Shown here one piece after another: positions 1 through 5,059 of a stretch of DNA of 5,059 nt; position 1 is the stretch's first letter; every line of letters starts with the position of its first letter. A model generated the notes under the pieces. That model was not told the origin of the DNA and did not search any database. It saw only the letters and a program-made list of their open reading frames with translations. A program made the position numbers and the translations under genes. This DNA is from Lachnospiraceae bacterium UBA7480 (GTDB lineage: Bacteria > Bacillota > Clostridia > Lachnospirales > Lachnospiraceae), in contig DLOQ01000026.1 in NCBI GenBank assembly GCA_002479655.1, forward strand, positions 9,412 through 14,470. The letters run 5' to 3'.

Positions 1-14
1 AAAAGGTGGAATGA
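1..14 (+). CDS. 3' end of an upstream gene (partial, probable)
   Basis: In the frame starting at base 3 the codons read Lys-Val-Glu followed by TGA at 12-14, six bases before the next start codon. This is the spacing expected for a preceding operon gene whose tail carries the ribosome binding site of the next one. In Mrp-type operons the gene before mnhC is usually mnhB, so an MnhB-like subunit is a plausible guess, but three codons cannot identify a product. The other two frames are also open here, so the frame choice rests on spacing alone. Confidence 0.3.
3..10 (+). promoter_or_regulatory. Ribosome binding site of the MnhC/NuoK-like gene
   Basis: AAGGTGGA lies 10 bases before the ATG at 21. 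It is a strong Shine-Dalgarno match and supports that start. A nearer ATG at 11 lies in another frame and has no room for a binding site. Confidence 0.6.
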
Positions 15-20
15 GCAGTT

Positions 21-395
21 ATGTGGAATGGCATCATAGGAAATTTTGGGGAAACGGTAGCGGTGATTTTGTTTGTAATAGGATTCGCTAATCTTTTGCT
101 GCAAAAAAATCTAATCAAAAAAATCATCGGACTGAATTTCATGGACACCGGAACCTATCTTTTCTTGGCGGAGAAAGGATATATCCAGGGAAGGATCGCG
201 CCGATCATTGTGGATGGGGGGCAGGATGCTTCTCTGTATATCAACCCGATTCCCAGCGGTCTGGTGCTGACCGGTATCGTGGTATCCGTATCGGTGACTG
301 CGTTGATGCTTTCTCTGACGATCCGTCTGTATCAGAGATATCATACGTTGAATATGGACGAGATTTCGACCATACTGAAGAAGGAGGAAAATTAA
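21..395 (+). CDS. mnhC: MnhC/NuoK-like membrane subunit of an Mrp/complex I-type ion-translocating complex
   Basis: This 124-residue protein has three predicted membrane helices (about 11-28, 31-50 and 77-104) and a hydrophilic C-terminal tail, the usual size and layout of the NuoK/MnhC/MbhG family. Family hallmarks seen are the Lys-Lys-Ile-Ile-Gly-Leu-Asn segment entering helix 2, the APII loop near 60-63, and the NPIPSGLVLTGIVVSVSVTA stretch at 75-94 leading into helix 3. Asp42 in helix 2 is a candidate buried acidic residue for ion transfer, comparable in role to the helix glutamates of NuoK (inference). In the family this subunit bridges the antiporter-like subunits to the rest of the membrane arm. 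The start is supported by AAGGTGGA at 3-10, and the gene abuts the next with no gap, so the two are probably translationally coupled. MnhC type is favoured over true NuoK because of the loop and C-terminal tail, but the symbol is a family label rather than proof of a stand-alone Na+/H+ antiporter. Confidence 0.88.
   Translation: MWNGIIGNFGETVAVILFVIGFANLLLQKNLIKKIIGLNFMDTGTYLFLAEKGYIQGRIAPIIVDGGQDASLYINPIPSGLVLTGIVVSVSVTALMLSLTIRLYQRYHTLNMDEISTILKKEEN
381..387 (+). promoter_or_regulatory. Ribosome binding site of the first antiporter-like gene
   Basis: AAGGAGG is a near-perfect Shine-Dalgarno, 8 bases before the ATG at 396 and inside the last codons of the preceding gene. It favours the ATG at 396 over the in-frame ATG at 402, which would leave a 14-base spacer. 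Confidence 0.75.
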
Positions 396-1886
396 ATGGA
401 AATGCTTCGTAATTTTCCTTGTTTTTCTTTGGTTCTTTCCATGGGGGCAGCCATTGTTTCTTCAGGACTCAGCGGTAAGCTGGCAAGAAGGCTCAATACG
501 GTTCTGTTGATGCTCATAACTCTGCTCTCCGCAGGGACGCTGTATCTGACCTTTACGACAGATACTTTTTATGTCTATAAGATGGGGCGTTTTTCTGCGC
601 CATGGGGCAATGAGATACGCTTTGGCAATTTGGAAGCGTTTATGGCATTGTTTTTCTGTATTGTCATGCTTCTGTCGATCTGGGGCGGAAAAAAACATCT
701 GAAGACGGAAATCAGCGACTTTAAAGAAAATCTCTATTATGTACTGCTAAATCTGCTGCTGAGCTCTTTGCTGGCATTGATCTATACCAATGACCTGTTT
801 ACGGCGTATGTATTTGTGGAGATCAATACGATCGCGGCCTGCGGTCTGATCATGATCCGGGAGAATGGGCATACCTTGGAAGCGGCTACACGATATATGC
901 TGATGAGCCTGATCGGTTCCGGGCTTTTGCTGTTTGGGTTGTGCATTTTATATGATATTACAGGGCATCTTCTGATGAGCAATATCAAGGAACAGGTATC
1001 CATCCTGATGGAGACGGGAGAATATCATCTTCCTTTGACGGTGTCGATCCTGTTTATCGGAGTTGGTCTGGCGGTAAAAAGCGCATTGTTTCCGTTCCAT
1101 GCGTGGCTGCCGGATGCTTATGGTTATTCTACCGTATCAAGCGCGGCGATCCTTTCTTCTCTGGTTTCCAAAGGATACATCTTTCTGCTGATCAAGGTAT
1201 TTTACCGTGTGATCGGATTTGAGGTGATCCGGCAGAGTGAATTTATCAATGTGTTGTTTATATTTGGTCTTGCTGGTATGATCTTTGGTTCTCTGAGTGC
1301 TATCCAGGAAAATGATATCCGCAGAATGATCGCGTTTTCGTCAGTGGCGCAGATCGGCTATATCTATATGGGATTCGGTCTGGGTACGGAGATTGGTATG
1401 GTGGCATCCGTATATCACATCCTGTCCCATGCAGCTACCAAAAGTATGCTTTTTATTGCAGCGGTGGGGCTTACCGATGTGTCAGGACAGAGTAAAAAAT
1501 TCATTGATCTGACGGGGGCGGGTTACCGGAATGTCGCCGCCGGAATTACCTTTACTGTAGGATCGCTGTCTATGGTTGGTGTGCCGTTGTTTTCCGGTTT
1601 TATCAGTAAGATCTTATTTGCCCAGGCATGTGTCGGTCATGCCTACAAGATGCTGCCGACTTTGATTTGCCTTGCGATCAGTACGATATTAAACGCGATC
1701 TATTTTATGAAGACCGTAGTGCGTATCTATACGCCGGTCAAATCGGAATATGCATCGCTTCCGTGGAAAAAGGATATTGGCTATGGGGCGGTCTGTATTT
1801 TATTTATCGTGATGAATGTGCTGCTGGGAATGAATTCAGAGCCGATTGTTGCGCTGATCCGTTCGGGTATCCGGATGTTTGGATAG
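396..1886 (+). CDS. Proton-conducting antiporter-like membrane subunit (NuoN/MrpD family), first copy
   Basis: This 496-residue, highly hydrophobic protein of about 14 predicted helices belongs to the proton-conducting transporter family (NuoL/M/N, MrpA/D). Signature residues visible are Glu142 in the TM5 motif FVEINTIAACG, Lys228 and His235 in the TM7 segment GLAVKSALFPFHAWLPDAY, Lys259 in TM8 (SSLVSKGYIFLLIK), His345 and Lys349 in HILSHAATKSMLF, and Lys405 in GFISKILFA. These form the central chain of charged residues that carries protons, or drives Na+/H+ exchange, in relatives. Length is typical for NuoN/MrpD, with no C-terminal lateral helix extension as in NuoL or MrpA. The start codon directly follows the TAA of the MnhC-like gene. 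The HAWLPDAY motif resembles both MrpD and NuoN, so the exact subfamily is uncertain. It is the most divergent of the three antiporter-like proteins here. It should act in the cytoplasmic membrane as one ion channel of a larger complex. Confidence 0.9.
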   Translation: MEMLRNFPCFSLVLSMGAAIVSSGLSGKLARRLNTVLLMLITLLSAGTLYLTFTTDTFYVYKMGRFSAPWGNEIRFGNLEAFMALFFCIVMLLSIWGGKKHLKTEISDFKENLYYVLLNLLLSSLLALIYTNDLFTAYVFVEINTIAACGLIMIRENGHTLEAATRYMLMSLIGSGLLLFGLCILYDITGHLLMSNIKEQVSILMETGEYHLPLTVSILFIGVGLAVKSALFPFHAWLPDAYGYSTVSSAAILSSLVSKGYIFLLIKVFYRVIGFEVIRQSEFINVLFIFGLAGMIFGSLSAIQENDIRRMIAFSSVAQIGYIYMGFGLGTEIGMVASVYHILSHAATKSMLFIAAVGLTDVSGQSKKFIDLTGAGYRNVAAGITFTVGSLSMVGVPLFSGFISKILFAQACVGHAYKMLPTLICLAISTILNAIYFMKTVVRIYTPVKSEYASLPWKKDIGYGAVCILFIVMNVLLGMNSEPIVALIRSGIRMFG

Positions 1887-1900
1887 GACGGCGGCTTAGT

Positions 1901-1907
1901 AGAAAGG
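1901..1907 (+). promoter_or_regulatory. Ribosome binding site that decides the start of the second antiporter-like gene
   Basis: AGAAAGG is the only reasonable Shine-Dalgarno in the short gap. It directly touches an in-frame TTG at 1908, leaving no spacer, but sits 12 bases before ATG at 1920. This favours ATG 1920. A further in-frame ATG at 1929 is possible. Confidence 0.45.
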
Positions 1908-1919
1908 TTGGATAGAAAG

Positions 1920-3431
1920 ATGAGAGAGATGATAATTGCATTGCTTCCGATTCTGATGCCAGTCTTTATGGGAACGATTCTGCTGTTTTTAAAAAGACTG
2001 AAGGAACGGAAGGTGATCCTGCTCTATACCGGAACCGGTCTTTTGCTGACCGGAGTTTTGGCATTGAATGTAATCTTAAATGCCGCGGATCATCAGGTGG
2101 TGTTGTTTTGGCTGACGGAGCAGATCCCTGTCATGCTGAAGCTTGACTCACTGGGAAGATTGTTTATGTTGCTAGTGGCTGTTGTATGGATTTGTGCGGG
2201 GGTTTTCTCTTTCAGCTATATGAGTCATGAGAAAAATGAACGGCGCTATTACGGATTTTACCTGATTACCTTTGGCGTGTTGATGGGACTTGGACAGAGC
2301 GGTAATCTGGTGACGATGTATGCTTTTTATGAATTTATGACGCTGGCTGCCTTTCCCTTGGTCATCCATAATCAGTCAAGGGAAGCGATCATGGCAGGCT
2401 TGAAATACCTGTTCTATTCATTTTTTGGCGCGTACATGGCGTTGTTCGGCTTATTCTTTTTATGCGGCTATGCGGATACGATCACCTTTACGCCGGGCGG
2501 AATATTAAGCGCAGAGGTGATTGCGGAACACGGACAGCTACTTTTGATCATTGCAGGACTGATGATCCTTGGATTTTCAGTCAAAGCCGGGATGTTTCCA
2601 TTACATGCATGGCTTCCGACAGCGCATCCGGTGGCTCCTGCGCCGGCGTCTGCGGTGCTTTCCGGAATCATCGTTAAGGGCGGGGTATTTGCGATATTGC
2701 GCGTGGTCTTTTATCTTTTTGGCGCGGATTTCCTTCGGGGGACATGGGTGCAGACCGTATTTTTGGTATTATCGCTTTGGACGGTATTGATGGGTTCCAT
2801 GCTTGCCTTTGGGGAGGATGTTTTGAAGAAGCGGCTGGCATATTCCACGGTCAGCCAGTTATCGTATATTTTATTTGGAATCGCGCTATTGGAGCCGACG
2901 GCGGTAAGCGGCTCTCTCGTTCACCTGATCGGACATGCGCTGATCAAATCCACGCTGTTTCTCTGCGCCGGAGCAGTGATCTGCCGGAGCGGACTTACTA
3001 AGGTTTCAGAACTTCGGGGGATCGGTAAGCGTATGCCGGTGACGATCTGGTGTTTTACGATTGCCTCATTAGGGTTGATCGGTATTCCGCCGACATGTGG
3101 CTTTATCAGTAAATGGTATCTGGCGACAGGGGCTCTTGATTCGAAAATTGCGGTATTTCAGTATGCGGGTCCCATCATCCTGATCATCAGCGCGCTTTTG
3201 ACCGCAGGGTATCTTCTGCCGGTGACGATCAAAGGATTCTTTCCGGGCGTGACATCTAAGGAAGCTGAAGGAGAGCGGAAGGAAACCACGGATGATACAT
3301 GGAAGAAGTGTGAGGGGGACGGGCTGATGCTGATCCCGCTTGTGATCCTGACTGCTTTTTCGGTACTGTTAGGGATGTTCCCCAATATTATGTTAAATTA
3401 CATTGATGGGATATTGAGCGGCATACTGTAA
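1920..3431 (+). CDS. Proton-conducting antiporter-like membrane subunit (complex I subunit 5 / MrpD-NuoM-like), second copy
   Basis: This 503-residue protein of about 14 predicted helices belongs to the same family as the preceding gene but to a different branch. Visible key residues are Glu138 in the TM5 motif YEFMTLAAFP, Lys222 and His229 in SVKAGMFPLHAWLPTAHP, Lys253 in TM8 (SGIIVKGGVFAILR), His339 and Lys343 in HALIKSTLFLCAGAV, and Lys398 in FISKWYLA. All the classic charged positions are therefore present and it should be an active ion channel. The APAPASA stretch after HAWLP is reminiscent of NuoM and MrpD. A hydrophilic, Glu/Lys/Thr-rich loop at 442-468 precedes the last helix and is longer than in the third copy. 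The ATG at 1920 is chosen over the in-frame TTG at 1908 because the TTG has no spacer from the ribosome binding site; the longer form would have 507 residues. The gene lies 33 bases after its neighbour in the same operon. Confidence 0.9.
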   Translation: MREMIIALLPILMPVFMGTILLFLKRLKERKVILLYTGTGLLLTGVLALNVILNAADHQVVLFWLTEQIPVMLKLDSLGRLFMLLVAVVWICAGVFSFSYMSHEKNERRYYGFYLITFGVLMGLGQSGNLVTMYAFYEFMTLAAFPLVIHNQSREAIMAGLKYLFYSFFGAYMALFGLFFLCGYADTITFTPGGILSAEVIAEHGQLLLIIAGLMILGFSVKAGMFPLHAWLPTAHPVAPAPASAVLSGIIVKGGVFAILRVVFYLFGADFLRGTWVQTVFLVLSLWTVLMGSMLAFGEDVLKKRLAYSTVSQLSYILFGIALLEPTAVSGSLVHLIGHALIKSTLFLCAGAVICRSGLTKVSELRGIGKRMPVTIWCFTIASLGLIGIPPTCGFISKWYLATGALDSKIAVFQYAGPIILIISALLTAGYLLPVTIKGFFPGVTSKEAEGERKETTDDTWKKCEGDGLMLIPLVILTAFSVLLGMFPNIMLNYIDGILSGIL

Positions 3432-3469
3432 TGCGGTTGGATGGAAGACAGAAACAGATATGTAAAATT

Positions 3470-3497
3470 TTGAGAGTATGGATTATTATGTTATGCT
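3470..3497 (+). promoter_or_regulatory. Candidate internal SigA-type promoter
   Basis: TTGAGA at 3470-3475 (five of six bases match TTGACA) and TATGCT at 3492-3497 (four of six match TATAAT) are separated by 16 bases. A TG at 3489-3490 gives an extended -10 (TGTTATGCT). Transcription would begin near 3503-3505, leaving a leader of roughly 45 bases before ATG 3551. This would allow the third antiporter-like gene and anything downstream to be expressed apart from the upstream genes. Matches of this quality occur by chance in AT-rich gaps. Confidence 0.3.
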
Positions 3498-3530
3498 GAC
3501 GGTTGTGAAGCGGATGCAGGAAGGTTTTGG

Positions 3531-3536
3531 AAGGAG
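3531..3536 (+). promoter_or_regulatory. Ribosome binding site of the third antiporter-like gene, with unusually long spacer
   Basis: AAGGAG is a good Shine-Dalgarno but stands 14 bases before ATG 3551, longer than usual. The alternative start, TTG at 3527, lies upstream of it and is preceded by AGGAAGG (3518-3524) at only 2 bases. ATG at 3563 has only GAGG two bases ahead. ATG 3551 is the best compromise. Confidence 0.45.
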
Positions 3537-3550
3537 TACGATTTAGTCAT

Positions 3551-5026
3551 ATGAGTGAGGTAATGTTATTTATCATTGTTTTGATCCCGGTTTTGTGGAG
3601 TATACTGATTCCGATGCTGCCGTTTAAAAAGCGCGGTCATATGATGGTATTTATTGAAGCGATCGTATTGATCAACAGCATTTTAGTCTGGCTTCTTCTT
3701 TGGAATCGTCCGGAGAGTACTTTTACGCTGCTTGAGTTTACCGGCGATCTTTCGGTTACGTTCCGTCTGGACGGCATGGCGTGCGTATTTGCCGGGCTGG
3801 TATCTGTCTTATGGCCGCTGGCAACCTTATATTCCTTTGAATATATGAAGCATGAGGATCATGAAAAGGTGTTCTTTATGTTTTACACCATGACCTATGG
3901 CGTAACGCTGGGCATTGCCATGAGCGGCAATATCCTCACCATGTATTTCTTCTATGAACTGCTGACGCTGGTAACGACGCCGCTGGTGCTTCATACGCTG
4001 ACCAGAGAAGCTGTTCTGGCATCCAGAACATATCTGTATTATTCTTTGGGCGGAGCAGCATTTGCCTTTATCGGCATGATTTTTGTGGTTGTATATGGAG
4101 ATTCGATCGATTTCATCTATGGCGGCGTGCTTCATGCAGGCAGCTATCCGGGAGGGGATCAGGTACTTTTGCTGATCTATGTGCTTGCTTTTATGGGATT
4201 CGGCGTAAAAGCCGCCATCTGTCCCTTTAACAGCTGGCTTCCCAAAGCCGGTGTGGCGCCGACTCCGGTTACCGCGCTTTTGCATGCGGTGGCTGTCGTA
4301 AAGTCCGGCGCATTTGCGATCATCCGTCTGACCTATTATTCCTTTGGCGTGGATTTCCTGCGGGGAACCTGGGCACAGTATGTTGTGATGGCGATCACGA
4401 TGTTTACGATTATTTATGGCTGCTCCATGGCGTTGAAGGAACGTCACTTAAAAAGAAGGCTGGCGTATTCCACCATCAGCAATCTCAGTTATATTTTGTT
4501 TGGCGTGACGATTATGACACCGCTTGGATTGGTAGGCGCATTGGCGCATCTGACGGCACATGCCATCATGAAGATCGGTTCCTTTTTCTGTGCGGGCGCA
4601 GTCATCTATAAGACAGGAAGGAATTATATTTATGAGCTGGACGGCTTTGGAAGAAGGATGCCGAAGATTTTCGGCATATTTACGATATCCGCGTTTGCTT
4701 TGATGGGCGTTCCCGGTCTGGCAGGATTTGTCTCAAAATATTATCTGGCATCCGCGGCAGTGGAAAGCGGCAATGTTTTGGCTTATTTTGGTGTGGGCGC
4801 AATTTTGATCTCCGCTATTTTGACGGCGATCTATATGCTGACGATCGTGGTAAGGGCATTTTTCCCACAGGCAGGCTTTGATTATCATACAATAGATGAT
4901 GTCAGGGATCCGAACTGGATGATGATTTTGCCACTGACGCTGTTTTGTATCGGTATGCTGGTGTACGGCGTGTATTCCAAGCCGCTGATTGATTTATTTA
5001 TGGAGATTGCGCAAGGTAAGTTTTGA
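3551..5026 (+). CDS. Proton-conducting antiporter-like membrane subunit with NuoL/MrpA-like channel motifs, third copy
   Basis: This 491-residue protein of about 14 predicted helices belongs to the proton-conducting transporter family. Visible residues are Glu136 in the TM5 motif YELLTLVTTPLVLH, Lys220 in TM7 (GFGVKAAICPFNSWLPKA), His245 and Lys251 in TM8 (ALLHAVAVVKSGAFAIIR), His337 and Lys341 in HAIMKIGSFFCAGAV, and Lys396 in FVSKYYLA. The usual His of the HxWLP motif is Asn227, while the APTPVTALLHA stretch with His245 matches the pattern known from NuoL and MrpA. It lacks the long C-terminal extension of those proteins. It is clearly closer to the second copy than to the first, sharing the DFLRGTW and (K/R)RLAYST segments. 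ATG 3551 is preferred; a TTG at 3527 would add eight residues (MEGVRFSH) of little hydrophobic character. The gene follows a 119-base gap and may have its own promoter. It probably forms another ion channel of the same membrane complex; which ion it moves cannot be read from the sequence. Confidence 0.9.
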   Translation: MSEVMLFIIVLIPVLWSILIPMLPFKKRGHMMVFIEAIVLINSILVWLLLWNRPESTFTLLEFTGDLSVTFRLDGMACVFAGLVSVLWPLATLYSFEYMKHEDHEKVFFMFYTMTYGVTLGIAMSGNILTMYFFYELLTLVTTPLVLHTLTREAVLASRTYLYYSLGGAAFAFIGMIFVVVYGDSIDFIYGGVLHAGSYPGGDQVLLLIYVLAFMGFGVKAAICPFNSWLPKAGVAPTPVTALLHAVAVVKSGAFAIIRLTYYSFGVDFLRGTWAQYVVMAITMFTIIYGCSMALKERHLKRRLAYSTISNLSYILFGVTIMTPLGLVGALAHLTAHAIMKIGSFFCAGAVIYKTGRNYIYELDGFGRRMPKIFGIFTISAFALMGVPGLAGFVSKYYLASAAVESGNVLAYFGVGAILISAILTAIYMLTIVVRAFFPQAGFDYHTIDDVRDPNWMMILPLTLFCIGMLVYGVYSKPLIDLFMEIAQGKF

Positions 5027-5030
5027 TTAT

Positions 5031-5054
5031 ATTAGATATTTGCGAAACTCTAAT
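5031..5054. repeat. Small AT-rich inverted repeat after the last gene
   Basis: ATTAGA at 5031-5036 pairs perfectly with TCTAAT at 5049-5054. Inside, TTT (5039-5041) can pair with AAA (5045-5047) around GCG. The hairpin is weak and no T run is visible before the window ends, so it is not called a terminator. It could be a chance palindrome, an operator or part of a longer structure. Confidence 0.25.
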
Positions 5055-5059
5055 CGGGT

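Larger units (their letters stand above)
3432..3550 (+). other. 119-base intergenic gap, the only sizeable break in the operon
   Basis: Between the TAA ending at 3431 and the ATG at 3551 there is no clear gene and no G+C-rich hairpin followed by a T run, so no obvious terminator. It holds a candidate extended -10 promoter (3470-3497), a doubtful 22-codon ORF (3478-3546), and the ribosome binding site of the next gene (3531-3536). The other junctions in the window are 0 and 33 bases long. Confidence 0.6.

Noticed and set aside
111..344. Minus-strand frame opposite the MnhC-like gene
   Set aside because: It is a short antisense shadow with no family resemblance; the sense product is a clear match to its family.
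462..1003. Minus-strand frames at 462-698 and 782-1003
   Set aside because: They are antisense to the first antiporter-like gene, with no ribosome binding site or domain and charged random-looking products.
1628..1915. 95-codon + strand frame overlapping the end of the first and the start of the second antiporter-like genes
   Set aside because: It is in another frame over conserved C-terminal helices, with no convincing ribosome binding site and no recognisable motif.
2462..3001. Three overlapping + strand frames (2462-2677, 2569-2790, 2744-3001) inside the second antiporter-like gene
   Set aside because: They are out of frame with the conserved HAWLP and SGIIVKGG region and have Cys/Arg-rich, motif-free translations, as expected of shadows.
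3827..4447. 206-codon open frame on the minus strand
   Set aside because: It lies wholly inside the third antiporter-like gene. Its product is a His/Arg/Gln/Lys-rich string without domains, typical of the antisense of a hydrophobic membrane protein, and the sense strand has clear family motifs throughout.
5027..5059. Rho-independent terminator after the last gene
   Set aside because: The inverted repeat is AT-rich with a 6-bp stem and no T run follows before the window ends; the operon may well continue downstream.
1..5059. Mobile elements, CRISPR repeats, tRNA or rRNA genes, riboswitches
   Set aside because: No transposase motifs, regular direct repeats, tRNA-like cloverleaf signals or long structured leaders were seen; about 95% of the window is coding for four membrane proteins.

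Overview
The window is a tightly packed, single-direction stretch of a membrane-complex operon, almost certainly from a Firmicute. Base composition is moderate, the Shine-Dalgarno sites are purine-rich (AAGGTGGA, AAGGAGG), and the protein style resembles Clostridia, possibly Lachnospiraceae. The taxon is an inference from sequence style, not a match to a known genome.

Layout, all on the + strand: (1) positions 1-14, probably the last codons of an upstream gene; (2) 21-395, a three-helix NuoK/MnhC-type subunit; (3) 396-1886, an antiporter-like subunit (NuoN/MrpD type) that starts directly after the previous stop codon; (4) about 1920-3431, a second antiporter-like subunit with MrpD/NuoM-like motifs; (5) a 119-base gap at 3432-3550, the only sizeable break, holding a candidate internal promoter and a doubtful 22-codon ORF; (6) about 3551-5026, a third antiporter-like subunit whose central channel motifs look more like NuoL/MrpA; (7) a 33-base tail with a small AT-rich inverted repeat, cut by the window end. 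Nothing convincing is encoded on the minus strand.

Together the genes encode the ion-translocating membrane part of a complex of the Mrp antiporter / complex I / membrane-bound hydrogenase superfamily. Each of the three large proteins keeps the family's signature charged residues: Glu in TM5, Lys in TM7, Lys in TM8, a His/Lys pair in a later helix and a Lys near TM12. The K-like protein would sit beside them and help form the proton path. No redox subunit (NuoB, C, D, H, I or hydrogenase) lies inside the window. It therefore cannot be decided from this sequence whether the module is a stand-alone Na+/H+ antiporter or the pump arm of a ferredoxin- or hydrogenase-linked complex. Three antiporter-like subunits, as in complex I, together with an MnhC-type partner, favour the latter.

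No mobile element, tRNA, rRNA, CRISPR array or clearly novel defence-type system was seen. The interest lies in how the three antiporter paralogues have diverged and in the unusual break before the third.
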